Notes: generated from the letters alone by a model not told the origin. Numbered from the stretch's first letter, positions 24,462-33,859 are shown. The stretch is DNA of 64,000 nt from an uncultured Collinsella sp. (GCA_902464495.1 CABQJK010000001.1:1-64000); one strand, 5' to 3'. Made by a program: numbers and translations.

Positions 24462-27179
24462 ATGGATACTGTCAGCAATTACACCGAAACGCTCGAAAAG
24501 ACCATCCGTGACCTTCTCGAGCGTCAGAATGATCTGATTAGGACCGCCTTTACCGACCAGCTCACCGGTCTTGGCAACCGCGGCGGTTTTACCAAGTCTC
24601 TCGAAGAGATCTGGGGGCAGGGCACGCCGGTCACTATGGCGTTTATCGATATCGATAACCTTAAGCACTGCAACGATGTCTTTGGGCACGACGAGGGTAA
24701 CCGCTACATCATGCAGGTGAGCCTGTACCTTAAGCTCTACATCAAGGTTGGCGAGGCGGCGTTTCGCCTGGGTGGCGACGAGTTTGCCGTGCTCTCCACC
24801 ATCTCGACCGAGGATGACCTTGCCGAGCGCCTGGAGCATTGCCGCTCGGTGCTCCTCAAAAACAACGACGCCGAGATGCCCCATTCGTTTAGCTATGGCG
24901 TGTCGCATGCCAATCCCAAACTGGGCGAAACCCAAAACCGCATGACGAAGGACGCCGACCATCGCATGTATGACTACAAGCTGCGCAATGCCATACATCT
25001 CGATCGCCGCAACATCAGTCAAGTCCACGCAGATGACTTTGAGATTAATGACCGCGTCTTTGACGCTATTTCGATGCTCGATGAGGGACGCTACTTCTTT
25101 ATCGAAAACCTTGATAAGAACCGCACGCTCTGGTCGCAGGGGGCGCTGCGCGATTTTGGGCTTCCCTCGGAGCACATCGATGACTGCCGCAGTTACTGGA
25201 AGACGCGCGTGCACCCCGATGACCTCGAAGCATATACCCAAGACATCTACCAGGTCTTTTATGGCTCTAAACGCTATCGCGTTATGCAATATCGCGTACG
25301 CAACGCCGAAGGCGATTACGTGCTTTGTCGCGTTCGGGGCTATCGCATCGACGGAAACGGAAATACGCCCTCGCTCTATGTCGGCGAGCTCGTTAACCAC
25401 TCCCTCGTTGAAACGGTCGATCCCGCCACGGGACTCGGCACCCAACGCATGCTGGTCAACGCCATCGACGGCTGCCGTCGCGATAACCATCAGACGGGCC
25501 TGATCGCCGTGCGCGTTCGCGGTACGACGCAGCTCAATGAGCACTATGGGGCTGACGCCGTTGACGCTATGCTCTCCGAATATGCTGGTCGTATGCTCTC
25601 GCTCACCCGCGGCAGAAGCCGTGTGTTCCGCTCGCGCAGCGTACAGTTTGTCGTACTTACCGATGGTCTGGACCGCGACGCCTTCGATTGCCTCGCACGC
25701 GATTTGGAGCGCGTCATCTCGGCCCCCGTCCAAATTGCCGACGATACCATTACCCCTACCTGCCTGGTTGTTCCCGTCTATTACGAACGCCTGGTCAACC
25801 AAGCACCGGCCGTCTTGGACGAACTCGATCGTCGATTACGCGCCATCAACGGGCCGTTTCAGAACAAGAGCCTCTCCATACCCGAAATCGACCGCAAGGG
25901 CGCTGTTGCCGAGCGCATTGACCCGCTCACCGGCCTCTACCGCCCCAGTGAGTTTATGCTGCGCGCCAATGCCTTCTTGGCAACAGTGCGCGACGGCGCC
26001 TGGTGCATCGCCACGGTCGACATGGGACACATGCGCCTCTTTAACGAATGGCACGGGCAGGCCGAAGGCGACCGCGTGCTTGCAGATGTGGGAACAGTGC
26101 TCAAGGACATCGAAAATGCAGGGCTTGGCGTTGCGGGCTACTGGGGTCAGGACGACTTTTGTATCCTCGCTCCCTTTGAACACGATGCCATACATCGAAT
26201 TTACGCTCGCGTGCGCGAGGCAGTCGCCAAGCATGATGACGGTGTGGGCTTTTGGCCATCCATGGGCGTATATCCCATCGACCACCGTGAGCAGATCACC
26301 ATCGACGCACAGGCAAAGGCCATGTACGCCAACCGTCGCGCCAAAAACGACTTTAAGGACCGCATCGCCGTCTTTAGCCCCGAGGAGTATAGGCACGAGG
26401 TTGCGTTCCATCACACGCTGACCGAGTTCCAGTATGCGCTCTCCAACGAGCGCATCACCTACTATCTGCAGCCTCAGGTCAACATGGAAACCGGCGAGAT
26501 CATCGGCGCCGAGGCGCTCACACGCTGGATCGACAAAGATGGATCGTTAATTCCGCCCGCGTCCTTTATCCCGGCGCTCGAGGAAAGCGGCTTTGTGGTG
26601 ACGCTCGACAAGTACATTTGGCAGGGTGTCGCCTCGTGGCTGCGCGGGCGCATCGATCGAGGGCTTCGCGTGGTTCCGATCTCGCTCAACGTGTCGCGCG
26701 TGGATATCCTTGCCTGCGACGTTGCCGAGCATATGGGGGCACTCGCCGACCAATACAATCTGCCGCCCGAGCTCATGCGCATCGAGATTACCGAGACGGC
26801 TTATACGGGGGAGTCCGAAGCTGTGGATAAGCTGACGGCCGACCTGCACAACCGCGGCTTCTCGACCTACATGGACGATTTTGGCACCGGCCAGTCCACG
26901 CTCGCGATGCTCAAGAACGTCAACGTCGACGTCATCAAGCTCGACCGCACGTTTGTGCCCGTCGACGGCGATCAAGGCCGCAGCGTGCAAATCATTTCAT
27001 CAATGCTCGAGATGGCGCAGTCGCTCCATCTGCCCGTCGTGGTCGAAGGCGTCGAGACAAATGAGCAGGCAAACATGCTACGCCAAATGGGCGCCCGCTA
27101 CGCTCAGGGCTTCCTCTACTACCGTCCCATGCAGGCGGAGGATTTTGAGGCATTGCTCGATACTGCCGACAACAACTAA
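24462..27179 (+). CDS. GGDEF-PAS-GGDEF-GGDEF-EAL c-di-GMP signalling protein
   Basis: 905 residues, no membrane segment. Residues about 15-175 are a GGDEF domain with an intact RLGGDEFAVL signature (cyclase). A PAS-like domain spans about 195-305 (HPDDLEAY, YRVRNAEGDYV). Two further GGDEF-like domains, about 315-460 and 485-640, are degenerate: the second signature reads GQDDF, the first lacks it. The last 250 residues are an EAL phosphodiesterase with EALTRW, DDFGTGQS, KLDRTF and EGVET intact. The protein could make and break c-di-GMP. A shorter paralogue follows at 27304. Confidence 0.9.
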   Translation: MDTVSNYTETLEKTIRDLLERQNDLIRTAFTDQLTGLGNRGGFTKSLEEIWGQGTPVTMAFIDIDNLKHCNDVFGHDEGNRYIMQVSLYLKLYIKVGEAAFRLGGDEFAVLSTISTEDDLAERLEHCRSVLLKNNDAEMPHSFSYGVSHANPKLGETQNRMTKDADHRMYDYKLRNAIHLDRRNISQVHADDFEINDRVFDAISMLDEGRYFFIENLDKNRTLWSQGALRDFGLPSEHIDDCRSYWKTRVHPDDLEAYTQDIYQVFYGSKRYRVMQYRVRNAEGDYVLCRVRGYRIDGNGNTPSLYVGELVNHSLVETVDPATGLGTQRMLVNAIDGCRRDNHQTGLIAVRVRGTTQLNEHYGADAVDAMLSEYAGRMLSLTRGRSRVFRSRSVQFVVLTDGLDRDAFDCLARDLERVISAPVQIADDTITPTCLVVPVYYERLVNQAPAVLDELDRRLRAINGPFQNKSLSIPEIDRKGAVAERIDPLTGLYRPSEFMLRANAFLATVRDGAWCIATVDMGHMRLFNEWHGQAEGDRVLADVGTVLKDIENAGLGVAGYWGQDDFCILAPFEHDAIHRIYARVREAVAKHDDGVGFWPSMGVYPIDHREQITIDAQAKAMYANRRAKNDFKDRIAVFSPEEYRHEVAFHHTLTEFQYALSNERITYYLQPQVNMETGEIIGAEALTRWIDKDGSLIPPASFIPALEESGFVVTLDKYIWQGVASWLRGRIDRGLRVVPISLNVSRVDILACDVAEHMGALADQYNLPPELMRIEITETAYTGESEAVDKLTADLHNRGFSTYMDDFGTGQSTLAMLKNVNVDVIKLDRTFVPVDGDQGRSVQIISSMLEMAQSLHLPVVVEGVETNEQANMLRQMGARYAQGFLYYRPMQAEDFEALLDTADNN

Positions 27180-27303
27180 TACGCTCGCGCGCAAACGCCA
27201 CCGTCGAGGGAGCGTTTGTTCCCATGAGCTAACTAATACCCCAATCTAAACCGAATTGGGAGTAAGATACAAACCATTGTTCCATCCAAGGAGGCCATCC
27301 ATC

Positions 27304-28836
27304 ATGAACGAGTCGTATCGCCTGGGCGAGCAATCAATCATCGCTCATCTTCAGCGGCTTGCGAACGGGGCCTCAACCACCGAGCTCGATGTTGCCGCGC
27401 TGCCCCCGGAGCTGTGCGCCATCGGCGAGCAGCTACAGAAGACATTTGCCATCCTGCAGCAAGAACGCGAGCTGCTTGAGCGCGGCGCCTATATCGACTC
27501 GCTCACCAATCTTGGCAACCGTGGCGGACTCGACCGCCATGTCGATCAGCTCTGGCGCAAAGGCACCCCCTTCACCTGCGCCTATATCGATATCGACCGC
27601 CTTAAGCATTGCAACGATAAGTTTGGCCACACCGAGGGTAATCGCTACATCCTGAGCATCTGCCGTGCACTCACCGAGACAATGGAGCCCGATGAGTTGC
27701 TGTTCCGTATCGGTGGAGACGAATTTGTACTTATATCCCCCACGACAGACGAAGCCGAGCTCGAGCAGCGCCTAGAGCGGACGCGTGCCAATCTTATCGA
27801 GGCAACATCGGACGGCAAGGCGCCCATGATTGCCAGCTTTAGTTTTGGCTGCTCGCGCGTCGACCCGCTTGCAGGCGATACGCGTCGCCAGATGACAAAG
27901 GACGCCGACCGCAAAATGTATCGCTACAAGCTCATGTACCGTGTGCAACAACCGGAAGAAGGCGATGCGCCGCAACGCCCGGTCACCGAACAACCCCCCC
28001 CCTGCAACGACCGAGTGTTCCAAGCGATCTCCATGAGCTCCGAGACGCGCTATCCGTTCATCATTAACCTCGACACCGGCGAATCGCAATGGTCGGTTAA
28101 TGCCGTGCGCGATTTTGACCTACCCTCCCAGCATCCCTACAACTCGCTTGATATATGGCTTGCCCGTGTTCACCCCGAGGACCGCGACAACGTGCGCAGC
28201 GAGCTCGATATGGTGGTAAACGGCGCGTGGCACTTCCATTACATGCAGTATCGCGTGATGGATGCTACCGGAGCGTACGTGCTTTGCGACTGCACGGGCT
28301 ACCGTTTGGACGGCACCAATACCGAGCCCAACATGTACGTGGGCATGATTATCAACCGCAGCCTGGCAGATACGACTGATTCCGTGACCGGCCTAGGCGA
28401 TATCCACGCCCTGGTCAACGCCATTGGCGAAATGCGTCGCGTGGCGCGCAAGGCGAGCTTGGTCGCCATTAAAATCGACGAGATCGCTCGAGTCAATGCC
28501 CGCTTTGGCTTTGATGCGGGCGACCGCGTTTTGGCGGAGAGCGCCGCCTGCCTCATGGATTGTTCGCGCGGCAAGGGTCGTCTGTTCCGTTCGACGGGAC
28601 CGATGTTCGTGGCGCTTTTCGACGAATTCGATCCCGAAGAGATCGACGCGATCGCAGAGGAAATCGAGCGGTTCCTGGGCTCTCCCGTGCTCTTTGGCTC
28701 ATTTGAATATCAGCCGCCCCTTCGTGTGGCCACGCTTCATCTGGACGCCGTCGACCGACAGCCTGTTTCCATTTTGAACGAGCTCAAAGCGCTACTTGAA
28801 GAAGCGCCGCAGGTACCGGGCACCAAACTGGACTAG
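27304..28836 (+). CDS. GGDEF-PAS-degenerate GGDEF protein (diguanylate cyclase candidate)
   Basis: 510 residues from the ATG after AAGGAGG. It is colinear with the first 460 residues of the preceding protein: GGDEF domain with RIGGDEFVLI (residues about 65-225), PAS-like domain (about 240-350, HPEDRDNV), and a degenerate GGDEF domain (about 355-500) without the signature. It has no EAL domain. The conserved TKDADRKMYRYK helix ends the first domain. The pair probably arose by duplication, with the EAL half retained in only one copy. Confidence 0.88.
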   Translation: MNESYRLGEQSIIAHLQRLANGASTTELDVAALPPELCAIGEQLQKTFAILQQERELLERGAYIDSLTNLGNRGGLDRHVDQLWRKGTPFTCAYIDIDRLKHCNDKFGHTEGNRYILSICRALTETMEPDELLFRIGGDEFVLISPTTDEAELEQRLERTRANLIEATSDGKAPMIASFSFGCSRVDPLAGDTRRQMTKDADRKMYRYKLMYRVQQPEEGDAPQRPVTEQPPPCNDRVFQAISMSSETRYPFIINLDTGESQWSVNAVRDFDLPSQHPYNSLDIWLARVHPEDRDNVRSELDMVVNGAWHFHYMQYRVMDATGAYVLCDCTGYRLDGTNTEPNMYVGMIINRSLADTTDSVTGLGDIHALVNAIGEMRRVARKASLVAIKIDEIARVNARFGFDAGDRVLAESAACLMDCSRGKGRLFRSTGPMFVALFDEFDPEEIDAIAEEIERFLGSPVLFGSFEYQPPLRVATLHLDAVDRQPVSILNELKALLEEAPQVPGTKLD

Positions 28837-28840
28837 CGTC

Positions 28841-28885
28841 GTGGGGCGCGATGTGAAACACAAGCCGTTTCGCATCGCGCCCCAC
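28841..28885. repeat. Long hairpin after the diguanylate cyclase gene
   Basis: GTGGGGCGCGATGTGAAAC and GTTTCGCATCGCGCCCCAC form a 19-bp stem with one mismatch and a short loop. There is no T-run, so it may be a REP-like element rather than a simple terminator. Confidence 0.6.
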
Positions 28886-28947
28886 GCCATCCGCCCTCTC
28901 GTGCGATAATCCTCCGCAGAAGTCACCGACAGCAGAGGGAGTTTGTG

Positions 28948-29571
28948 ATGAAGGTTCTTTTGGTCAATGGCAGCCCCAAGGCAAACGGCAACACCGCCCG
29001 CGCGCTCGCCGAGGTTGCCGAGCAATTGCATGCCGAGGGCATCGATACCGAGGTGTTCCAGCTGGGCGCCAAGCCCATTCGCGACTGCATTGGCTGTGGC
29101 CAGTGCGGCAAGCTCGATTGCCGCTGCACCTTTGACGACGACGTGGTGAACGAGCTGATCGCTGCCGCCGAGCAGGCAGATGGCTTTGTCTTTGGCTCCC
29201 CCGTCTACTATGCGCATCCCAGCGGACGCATCCTCTCGGCTCTCGACCGCGCATTCTATGCTGGCAGCAAGGCCTTTGCGCACAAGCCGGGTGCCGCGGT
29301 CGCCGTCGCCCGTCGCGGCGGCACGTCGACCACCTTCGATGTACTCAACAAGTACTTCACTATCAACCAGATGCCCGTGGTGGCCTCCACGTACTGGAAC
29401 AACGTCTTTGGTGCCATGCCGGGCGAAGCCGCCCAGGACGCCGAGGGCCTTGCCACCATGCGAAACATCGGCAAAAACATGGCCTGGCTCCTGCGTTGCA
29501 TCAAGGCGGGCAAGGCTGCCGGCATCGAAGCCCCCGAGGCCGATCGCGAGCGCACCAACTTCATTCGATAA
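28948..29571 (+). CDS. NADPH-dependent FMN / iron-sulfur flavoprotein-like reductase
   Basis: 207 residues, flavodoxin fold: NGSPKANGNTARAL binds FMN phosphate, and GSPVYYAHPSG lines the flavin. A Cys cluster CIGCGQCGKLDCRC (residues about 48-61) after the first strand is typical of the iron-sulfur-flavoprotein-like group. The ATG at 28948 is preferred over an overlapping GTG because AGAGGGAG is then 8 bases away. A general redox role; substrate unknown. Confidence 0.83.
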   Translation: MKVLLVNGSPKANGNTARALAEVAEQLHAEGIDTEVFQLGAKPIRDCIGCGQCGKLDCRCTFDDDVVNELIAAAEQADGFVFGSPVYYAHPSGRILSALDRAFYAGSKAFAHKPGAAVAVARRGGTSTTFDVLNKYFTINQMPVVASTYWNNVFGAMPGEAAQDAEGLATMRNIGKNMAWLLRCIKAGKAAGIEAPEADRERTNFIR

Positions 29572-29618
29572 GTCCGGCGGTGGTCACCTCGATGCTCGTT
29601 AGAACGGCGGAACATAAT

Positions 29619-29960
29619 ATGAATATTCAAATCTTCGGCACCAAAAAATCCTTCGATACCAAGAAAGCCCAGCGCTATTTTAAAGAGCGCCGCATTAAGG
29701 TGCAGTTTATTGACCTTAAGGAAAAGGAGATGAGCAAAGGCGAGCTCACGAGCGTGATGCAGGCGGTCGGCGGCATCGACAAGCTACTCAACCCCAAGGC
29801 CAAGGACGAGGAGACGCTCGCGCTCATCCAGCACCTCACCCCCAGCCAGCGCTTCGACAAGCTGCTCGAGAACCAGCAGGTCTTGGCCGAGCCCATCGTG
29901 CGCAACGGCAAAAAGGCCACCGTCGGTTATTGCCCCGATGTATGGGGAGCCTGGGAGTAG
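29619..29960 (+). CDS. ArsC/Spx-like protein lacking the catalytic Cys
   Basis: 113 residues with the thioredoxin-like ArsC fold (IFGTKKSFDTKKAQRYF at the start, PxxxRFDKLL-like later, IVRNGKKATVGY near the end). In arsenate reductases and Spx the position after GTKK holds a reactive Cys; here the codon is TCC (Ser), and no other Cys lies near. It is therefore unlikely to reduce arsenate; a binding or regulatory role is possible. The ribosome site is poor. It follows the flavoprotein gene by 47 bases. Confidence 0.75.
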   Translation: MNIQIFGTKKSFDTKKAQRYFKERRIKVQFIDLKEKEMSKGELTSVMQAVGGIDKLLNPKAKDEETLALIQHLTPSQRFDKLLENQQVLAEPIVRNGKKATVGYCPDVWGAWE

Positions 29961-30046
29961 CTTGTGTTATTTGCCGGCGCGTGGGTATAAGAGCAGGCGT
30001 TTGGCATAAGATTTAACTGTAAGCCATGTCTAACAAAGGAGGGCAC

Positions 30047-31177
30047 ATGCCCAACAAACCCGTGAAGATCATCATGCTTACCGGATACCTCGGTGCCGGC
30101 AAGACCACGCTGCTCAACCACATCCTCGCTAACGACGGCGGCATCCGCGCCGCCGTGATCGTCAACGACATCGGCGAGATCAACGTCGACGCCAGCCTTA
30201 TCGCCGACGGCGGCCTTTCCGAGACCGATGACCTCATCCCGCTCACCAACGGCTGCATCTGCTGCACGCTTTCGGATGACCTGGCCAACCAGCTGCAGGG
30301 CATCGCCGATTCGGGCAACTTCGACTACATCATCATCGAGGCATCGGGTATTTGCGAGCCTATCCCCATCGCCTACACCATCTCGAGCTTCTGCGACGAG
30401 GCCAAGGTGGGCGGCGAGCCCAAGCTTGCGCTCGACAACATCGTGGCTGTGGTCGATTGCGCCCGCATGTACGACGAGTTCAACGGCGGCCGCGACCTGT
30501 TGGCCGAGGATATCGACGAGGACGACATCGAGAGCCTGCTCATCCAGCAGATCGAGTTCTGCTCCACGCTGATCCTCAACAAGACCGATACCGTGAGCCC
30601 TGAGCAGATCGCCGAGCTCAAGGCTATCGTGCGCAGCCTGCAGAAGGACGCCGTGATTGTCGAGGCCCAAAACGGCGAGGTCCCCATGGAGGAGCTGCTC
30701 GACACCGACCGCTTCGACTTTATGCGCGCCTACAACTCCGCCGCCTGGATCGAGGCCATGGAGCATCCCGAGGAGCACGACGACCCCGAGGTGCTCGAGT
30801 ACGACATCGAGACCTTTGTGTACTCGCGCCGCAAGCCGTTTGACCTGCAGAAGTTCACCGATTTTGTTGAGCAGGAGTGGCCCGACGAGGTCATCCGCGT
30901 CAAGGGTCCGCTGTGGCAGACCGGCGATCCGGACATGTGCTACATGTTCGAGCAGGCCGGCCACCAAATGCGCCTGATGGAGAACGGTCTGTTCGTTGAC
31001 TCCGCGCCCGAGGGCGAGAAGCAGAAGATCATCAACGAGAACCCCGAGATCATGCAGATTTGGGACGACGAAACGGGCGACCGCATGACGAGCCTGTGCA
31101 TCATCGGCCGTCACATGGACAAGGATGCGCTCATCGCCTCCCTCGATGCCTGCCTGACCGACTGGCACCGCGCCTAG
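30047..31177 (+). CDS. CobW/COG0523-family GTPase
   Basis: 376 residues from the ATG at 30047 after AAAGGAGG. Walker A GYLGAGKTT, metal-binding NGCICCTLSDDL (CxCC), EASGICEP and NKTD place it in the COG0523 G3E GTPases, which deliver metals such as zinc or cobalt to target enzymes. A C-terminal CobW domain covers residues about 265-376 with acidic stretches. No adjacent metal-dependent target is obvious. A strong terminator follows at 31217. Confidence 0.9.
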   Translation: MPNKPVKIIMLTGYLGAGKTTLLNHILANDGGIRAAVIVNDIGEINVDASLIADGGLSETDDLIPLTNGCICCTLSDDLANQLQGIADSGNFDYIIIEASGICEPIPIAYTISSFCDEAKVGGEPKLALDNIVAVVDCARMYDEFNGGRDLLAEDIDEDDIESLLIQQIEFCSTLILNKTDTVSPEQIAELKAIVRSLQKDAVIVEAQNGEVPMEELLDTDRFDFMRAYNSAAWIEAMEHPEEHDDPEVLEYDIETFVYSRRKPFDLQKFTDFVEQEWPDEVIRVKGPLWQTGDPDMCYMFEQAGHQMRLMENGLFVDSAPEGEKQKIINENPEIMQIWDDETGDRMTSLCIIGRHMDKDALIASLDACLTDWHRA

Positions 31178-31216
31178 ATTTATCCAAGCGGGCATTTTTC
31201 CGCCTACGTAACCGCC

Positions 31217-31258
31217 AAAACCACCACGAAGGTGCCTGTCCCCTTCGTGGTGGTTTTT
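31217..31258 (+). terminator. Terminator after the CobW-family gene
   Basis: A 16-bp stem, AAAACCACCACGAAGG with CCTTCGTGGTGGTTTT, plus a T-run. The loop reads TGCCTGTCC, echoing the CCTGTCC core of the REP-like elements. Confidence 0.9.
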
Positions 31259-31279
31259 CGTTCTATGCCAAGGAGATTC

Positions 31280-31879
31280 ATGTTCAATATCGTGCTGTAC
31301 GCGCCCGAGATTCCGGCCAATACGGGCAACATCGGCCGTACCTGCGTGGTCACCGGCGCCCGCCTGCATCTGGTGGAGCCGTTGGGCTTTTCGCTCGACG
31401 ACAAGACGGTGCGCCGCGCCGGCCTGGGCTACTGGCAAAACTTGGACGTGACAACGTATGCCGGCTGGGAGGATTTCCTGGCGCGCAACGATCTCTCCCC
31501 CGCCGACGAGCGCCTGCATCTGCTGACCAAAAAGGCGCGCCGCACCTATGCACAAAGCACCTACCGCGATGGCGACTTTTTGGTCTTTGGCAGCGAGAGC
31601 TCGGGGATTCCCGAAGAGCTGCTCGCTGCGGCGCCTGAGCGCTGCGAGCGCATTCCCATGCTGCGCGATTGCGACTCGCTCGACAACGCCGAGGCCTGGG
31701 AAGCCCACGAGGAATCGCTCGGGCATATCGAGGGCAGCCACGAGGCCATCCTTCAGCAGGATATCTGCGGCAACTTCGTCAATCCGAACGACTACCGCAT
31801 CAGCGCACTCAACCTCTCCAACAGCGCCGCCATCGTCCTCTACGAAGCCCTGCGCCAAACAAACTACCCGGGAATGTGA
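31280..31879 (+). CDS. trmL: tRNA (cytidine/uridine-34 2'-O)-methyltransferase TrmL
   Basis: 199 residues from the ATG after AAGGAG. SPOUT fold: start FNIVLYAPEIPANTGNIGRTC, then LVFGSESSGIPEELL and the C-terminal knot NLSNSAAIVLYEALRQ. It methylates the ribose of wobble base 34 in certain tRNAs. It is about 40 residues longer than E. coli TrmL because of an acidic insert (residues about 130-175) before the final knot. Confidence 0.92.
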   Translation: MFNIVLYAPEIPANTGNIGRTCVVTGARLHLVEPLGFSLDDKTVRRAGLGYWQNLDVTTYAGWEDFLARNDLSPADERLHLLTKKARRTYAQSTYRDGDFLVFGSESSGIPEELLAAAPERCERIPMLRDCDSLDNAEAWEAHEESLGHIEGSHEAILQQDICGNFVNPNDYRISALNLSNSAAIVLYEALRQTNYPGM

Positions 31880-31957
31880 TAAACCTGCCATTTGGGGACG
31901 GGGTAGAAATGGTAGATTTTCAAACCCTCTAACCCTTGACAAACTGGTTCTGGCATC

Positions 31958-31992
31958 GGATGTGACAAAGGGACTGTCCCTTTGTCACATCC
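31958..31992. repeat. Perfect palindrome, GTGACAAAGGGAC family (copy 1)
   Basis: A 17-base arm GGATGTGACAAAGGGAC and its exact inverse flank a single T. Related copies lie at 35769-35799, 36991-37027 and 40721-40753. This copy overlaps no gene and ends 6 bases before the stop of the 354-residue protein gene. Confidence 0.8.
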
Positions 31993-31997
31993 TCACA

Positions 31998-33062
31998 TCA
32001 GAATTCAACTTCAAATACAAACGACTGCCGGAGTTCTCGCTTGGCTTGACTTGTCAGGCTCGAATTCGCCCTTATGCTCAGCTTGCTGCATGCCTCATCG
32101 ATAGCCATAGCAAGCGATACGGACATGGTCATGGTCGTCTCACTTTTCAATTCAACCCGATAGCTCTTCGCCTTGTTTTTATCCTCTCCACCGCATCTCG
32201 TTTCGATTAACAAGAGAATATCTGAGTCATGGGCATACCAATGGAGCTCAGGACGCTGCGGGGCCATGTCGCCCTCGAATTCCTGTGTAAACAGGATTTT
32301 CTTCTCGTTTCTCGTTGAATCGCTCAAGGAGCCGTCGATTCGAACCGAGCCCTTCTTTCCCGCCTTGGCGTTTCCCTTAACCTGGTGGCCTCGCCGAGTT
32401 TCCTCGTACTCCGTCACCTCCAGCTTGCAGCGCTTTGCGCCAAGCATGAATGCAATCCGCCTCAGCTCGGCCATCTTGTCTTGTTGCATGGTTGCGAAAT
32501 AAGAGTCAAGGTCAACAAAGCGAGACCGATCAAAAGCATCTATGTAATAGGTGGAATAGAGAGACGGTTTAGGATAGAAAGACAGCTCGCTATCCCCGAT
32601 TGCCTCGCGGTACAAATTGAAAATCTGCGTACCCTTAACAGTATCCAGCCAACCAATAGCATCCCTACAGACGTCGATGCCCCGACGCTCATTTCCGTCA
32701 ACGATTCGAATCATGTTCGGCAAATGGAATGAAGGGCTCTGATAGGCCTCTTTGGTTACCGGTCTGTACCTATTGAGTTGTTGTTGGTATGCCCAATCGT
32801 TGACGGCATCACCGATATCTGCAGCGGCTCCCGCCGCGCCATCGGCCGCATCCGCAATGGCCGCTAAGGCGTCATCGGCCATCGGAGCTGCGGCACGCAT
32901 TGCATCATCGGCAACTTTCTGTACGGTTGCGACCGCACCCGCTACCGCATTTCCGGCACCACCGACCAATCCAGCAGCGACCTTACGGATATCAAAGTCC
33001 TGCTTATGTCGCGGCAGCCCCTCCCTTTTGGCAACAACGGCCAGATCGTCTTTATCCTCCAT
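31998..33062 (-). CDS. Uncharacterised protein with Ala/Gly-rich helical N-terminus
   Basis: 354 residues; AGGAGG precedes the ATG. I do not recognise a family. Residues about 25-90 are Ala/Gly/Asp-rich with a zipper-like spacing that could form an amphipathic or membrane-associated helix. Residues about 95-354 are a mixed alpha/beta domain with many aromatic and charged residues, no signal peptide and no catalytic motif I can name. It is the last gene of a three-gene minus-strand unit (membrane DUF4230 protein, 43-residue protein, this protein) in the accessory block. Confidence 0.7.
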   Translation of the reverse strand: MEDKDDLAVVAKREGLPRHKQDFDIRKVAAGLVGGAGNAVAGAVATVQKVADDAMRAAAPMADDALAAIADAADGAAGAAADIGDAVNDWAYQQQLNRYRPVTKEAYQSPSFHLPNMIRIVDGNERRGIDVCRDAIGWLDTVKGTQIFNLYREAIGDSELSFYPKPSLYSTYYIDAFDRSRFVDLDSYFATMQQDKMAELRRIAFMLGAKRCKLEVTEYEETRRGHQVKGNAKAGKKGSVRIDGSLSDSTRNEKKILFTQEFEGDMAPQRPELHWYAHDSDILLLIETRCGGEDKNKAKSYRVELKSETTMTMSVSLAMAIDEACSKLSIRANSSLTSQAKRELRQSFVFEVEF

Positions 33063-33071
33063 GATGACCTC

Positions 33072-33203
33072 CTATTTCCGATAATCGAAATCAACCGTAT
33101 ATTCATCGCCAAATGCCGAGTTGAAGGTAGTGTCGAGAAAGGTGGTGTAGCGCCCGATCAGAAGCGAGCCGGCCCCAGCGATCTTTTGCCGTTTATCCAA
33201 CAT
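33072..33203 (-). CDS. Small uncharacterised protein, 43 residues
   Basis: An ORF of 43 codons starting MLDKRQKIAGAGSLL and ending DFDYRK, with GGGGTGA six bases before the ATG. It fits tightly between its neighbours (11 bases after the DUF4230 gene, 9 before the 354-residue gene), which argues for real translation within the operon. The sequence is mixed polar with the string RYTTFLDTTFNSAFGDEY; no family recognised. Confidence 0.55.
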   Translation of the reverse strand: MLDKRQKIAGAGSLLIGRYTTFLDTTFNSAFGDEYTVDFDYRK

Positions 33204-33214
33204 GCTATTCACCC

Positions 33215-33859
33215 CTACTCAAACGCAACGTCAACATTGACGTCATCGCCGCATAGGGCTTTGACCTGTTTTTCGATAAGGGCGCAGGCTCTATCATCAG
33301 ATTCTTGGAGCATATTGCTTTCCTTGACCTTCTTGGTCTGCTCTTTCTTTGCCTGTTTCAATAACGTGTTTAGATCATCCGTGCTTACTTGATTCCAGTT
33401 AAGAAAACCATTGTCCTCAACATATTTCTTAAGCGTATTGGGGTCTGTCGAGAACGAGGTGATCTCCGAGTGAGGCAGTATAACCTTTACGCTCTTGACC
33501 TCTGAATTCTTATCGGCCATATTAACCCGTACGATTGTAACCTTCATCTTATCGGCATTGATCCCGATGTCAGCCTTGCCGTCAATCGTTGCGACATATC
33601 GCTTAGACGTAAAGGGGTTTTCCCACCCAAGCGGATTGCCCGCCTCATCAATTGAAAGCAGCTGGGTGAAGTTGTACTCGTACGTCACGAGCTTAACGAC
33701 TGGCGTGATCTCCTCGCGAATCGAATCATCGCTGATCGTTGTAGAATTACGTGTCAATGACATCCAGATACCCCAGGCAACCGCTAGAACCGTAACAACG
33801 ACTAGCCCGCCAAAGGCAACCTTTTGCGGCATCGTTGTAAGAAATTTTGTTTTTGCCAT
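33215..33859 (-). CDS. DUF4230-like membrane-anchored protein
   Basis: 214 residues. One transmembrane segment at residues about 13-34 (VAFGGLVVVTVLAVAWGIWM) with a short cytoplasmic N-terminus, then an extracytoplasmic domain with strands such as KLVTYEYNFTQLLSID and ADKMKVTIVRVNM, as in DUF4230 proteins. The C-terminal 60 residues are Lys/Gln-rich and probably helical. Function unknown. First gene of the three-gene unit. Confidence 0.75.
   Translation of the reverse strand: MAKTKFLTTMPQKVAFGGLVVVTVLAVAWGIWMSLTRNSTTISDDSIREEITPVVKLVTYEYNFTQLLSIDEAGNPLGWENPFTSKRYVATIDGKADIGINADKMKVTIVRVNMADKNSEVKSVKVILPHSEITSFSTDPNTLKKYVEDNGFLNWNQVSTDDLNTLLKQAKKEQTKKVKESNMLQESDDRACALIEKQVKALCGDDVNVDVAFE

Noticed and set aside
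29575..29614. Remnant of the structured element's 3' hairpin
   Set aside because: AGAACGGCGGAAC matches copy B but the partner arm is poor and no other part of the element is present.
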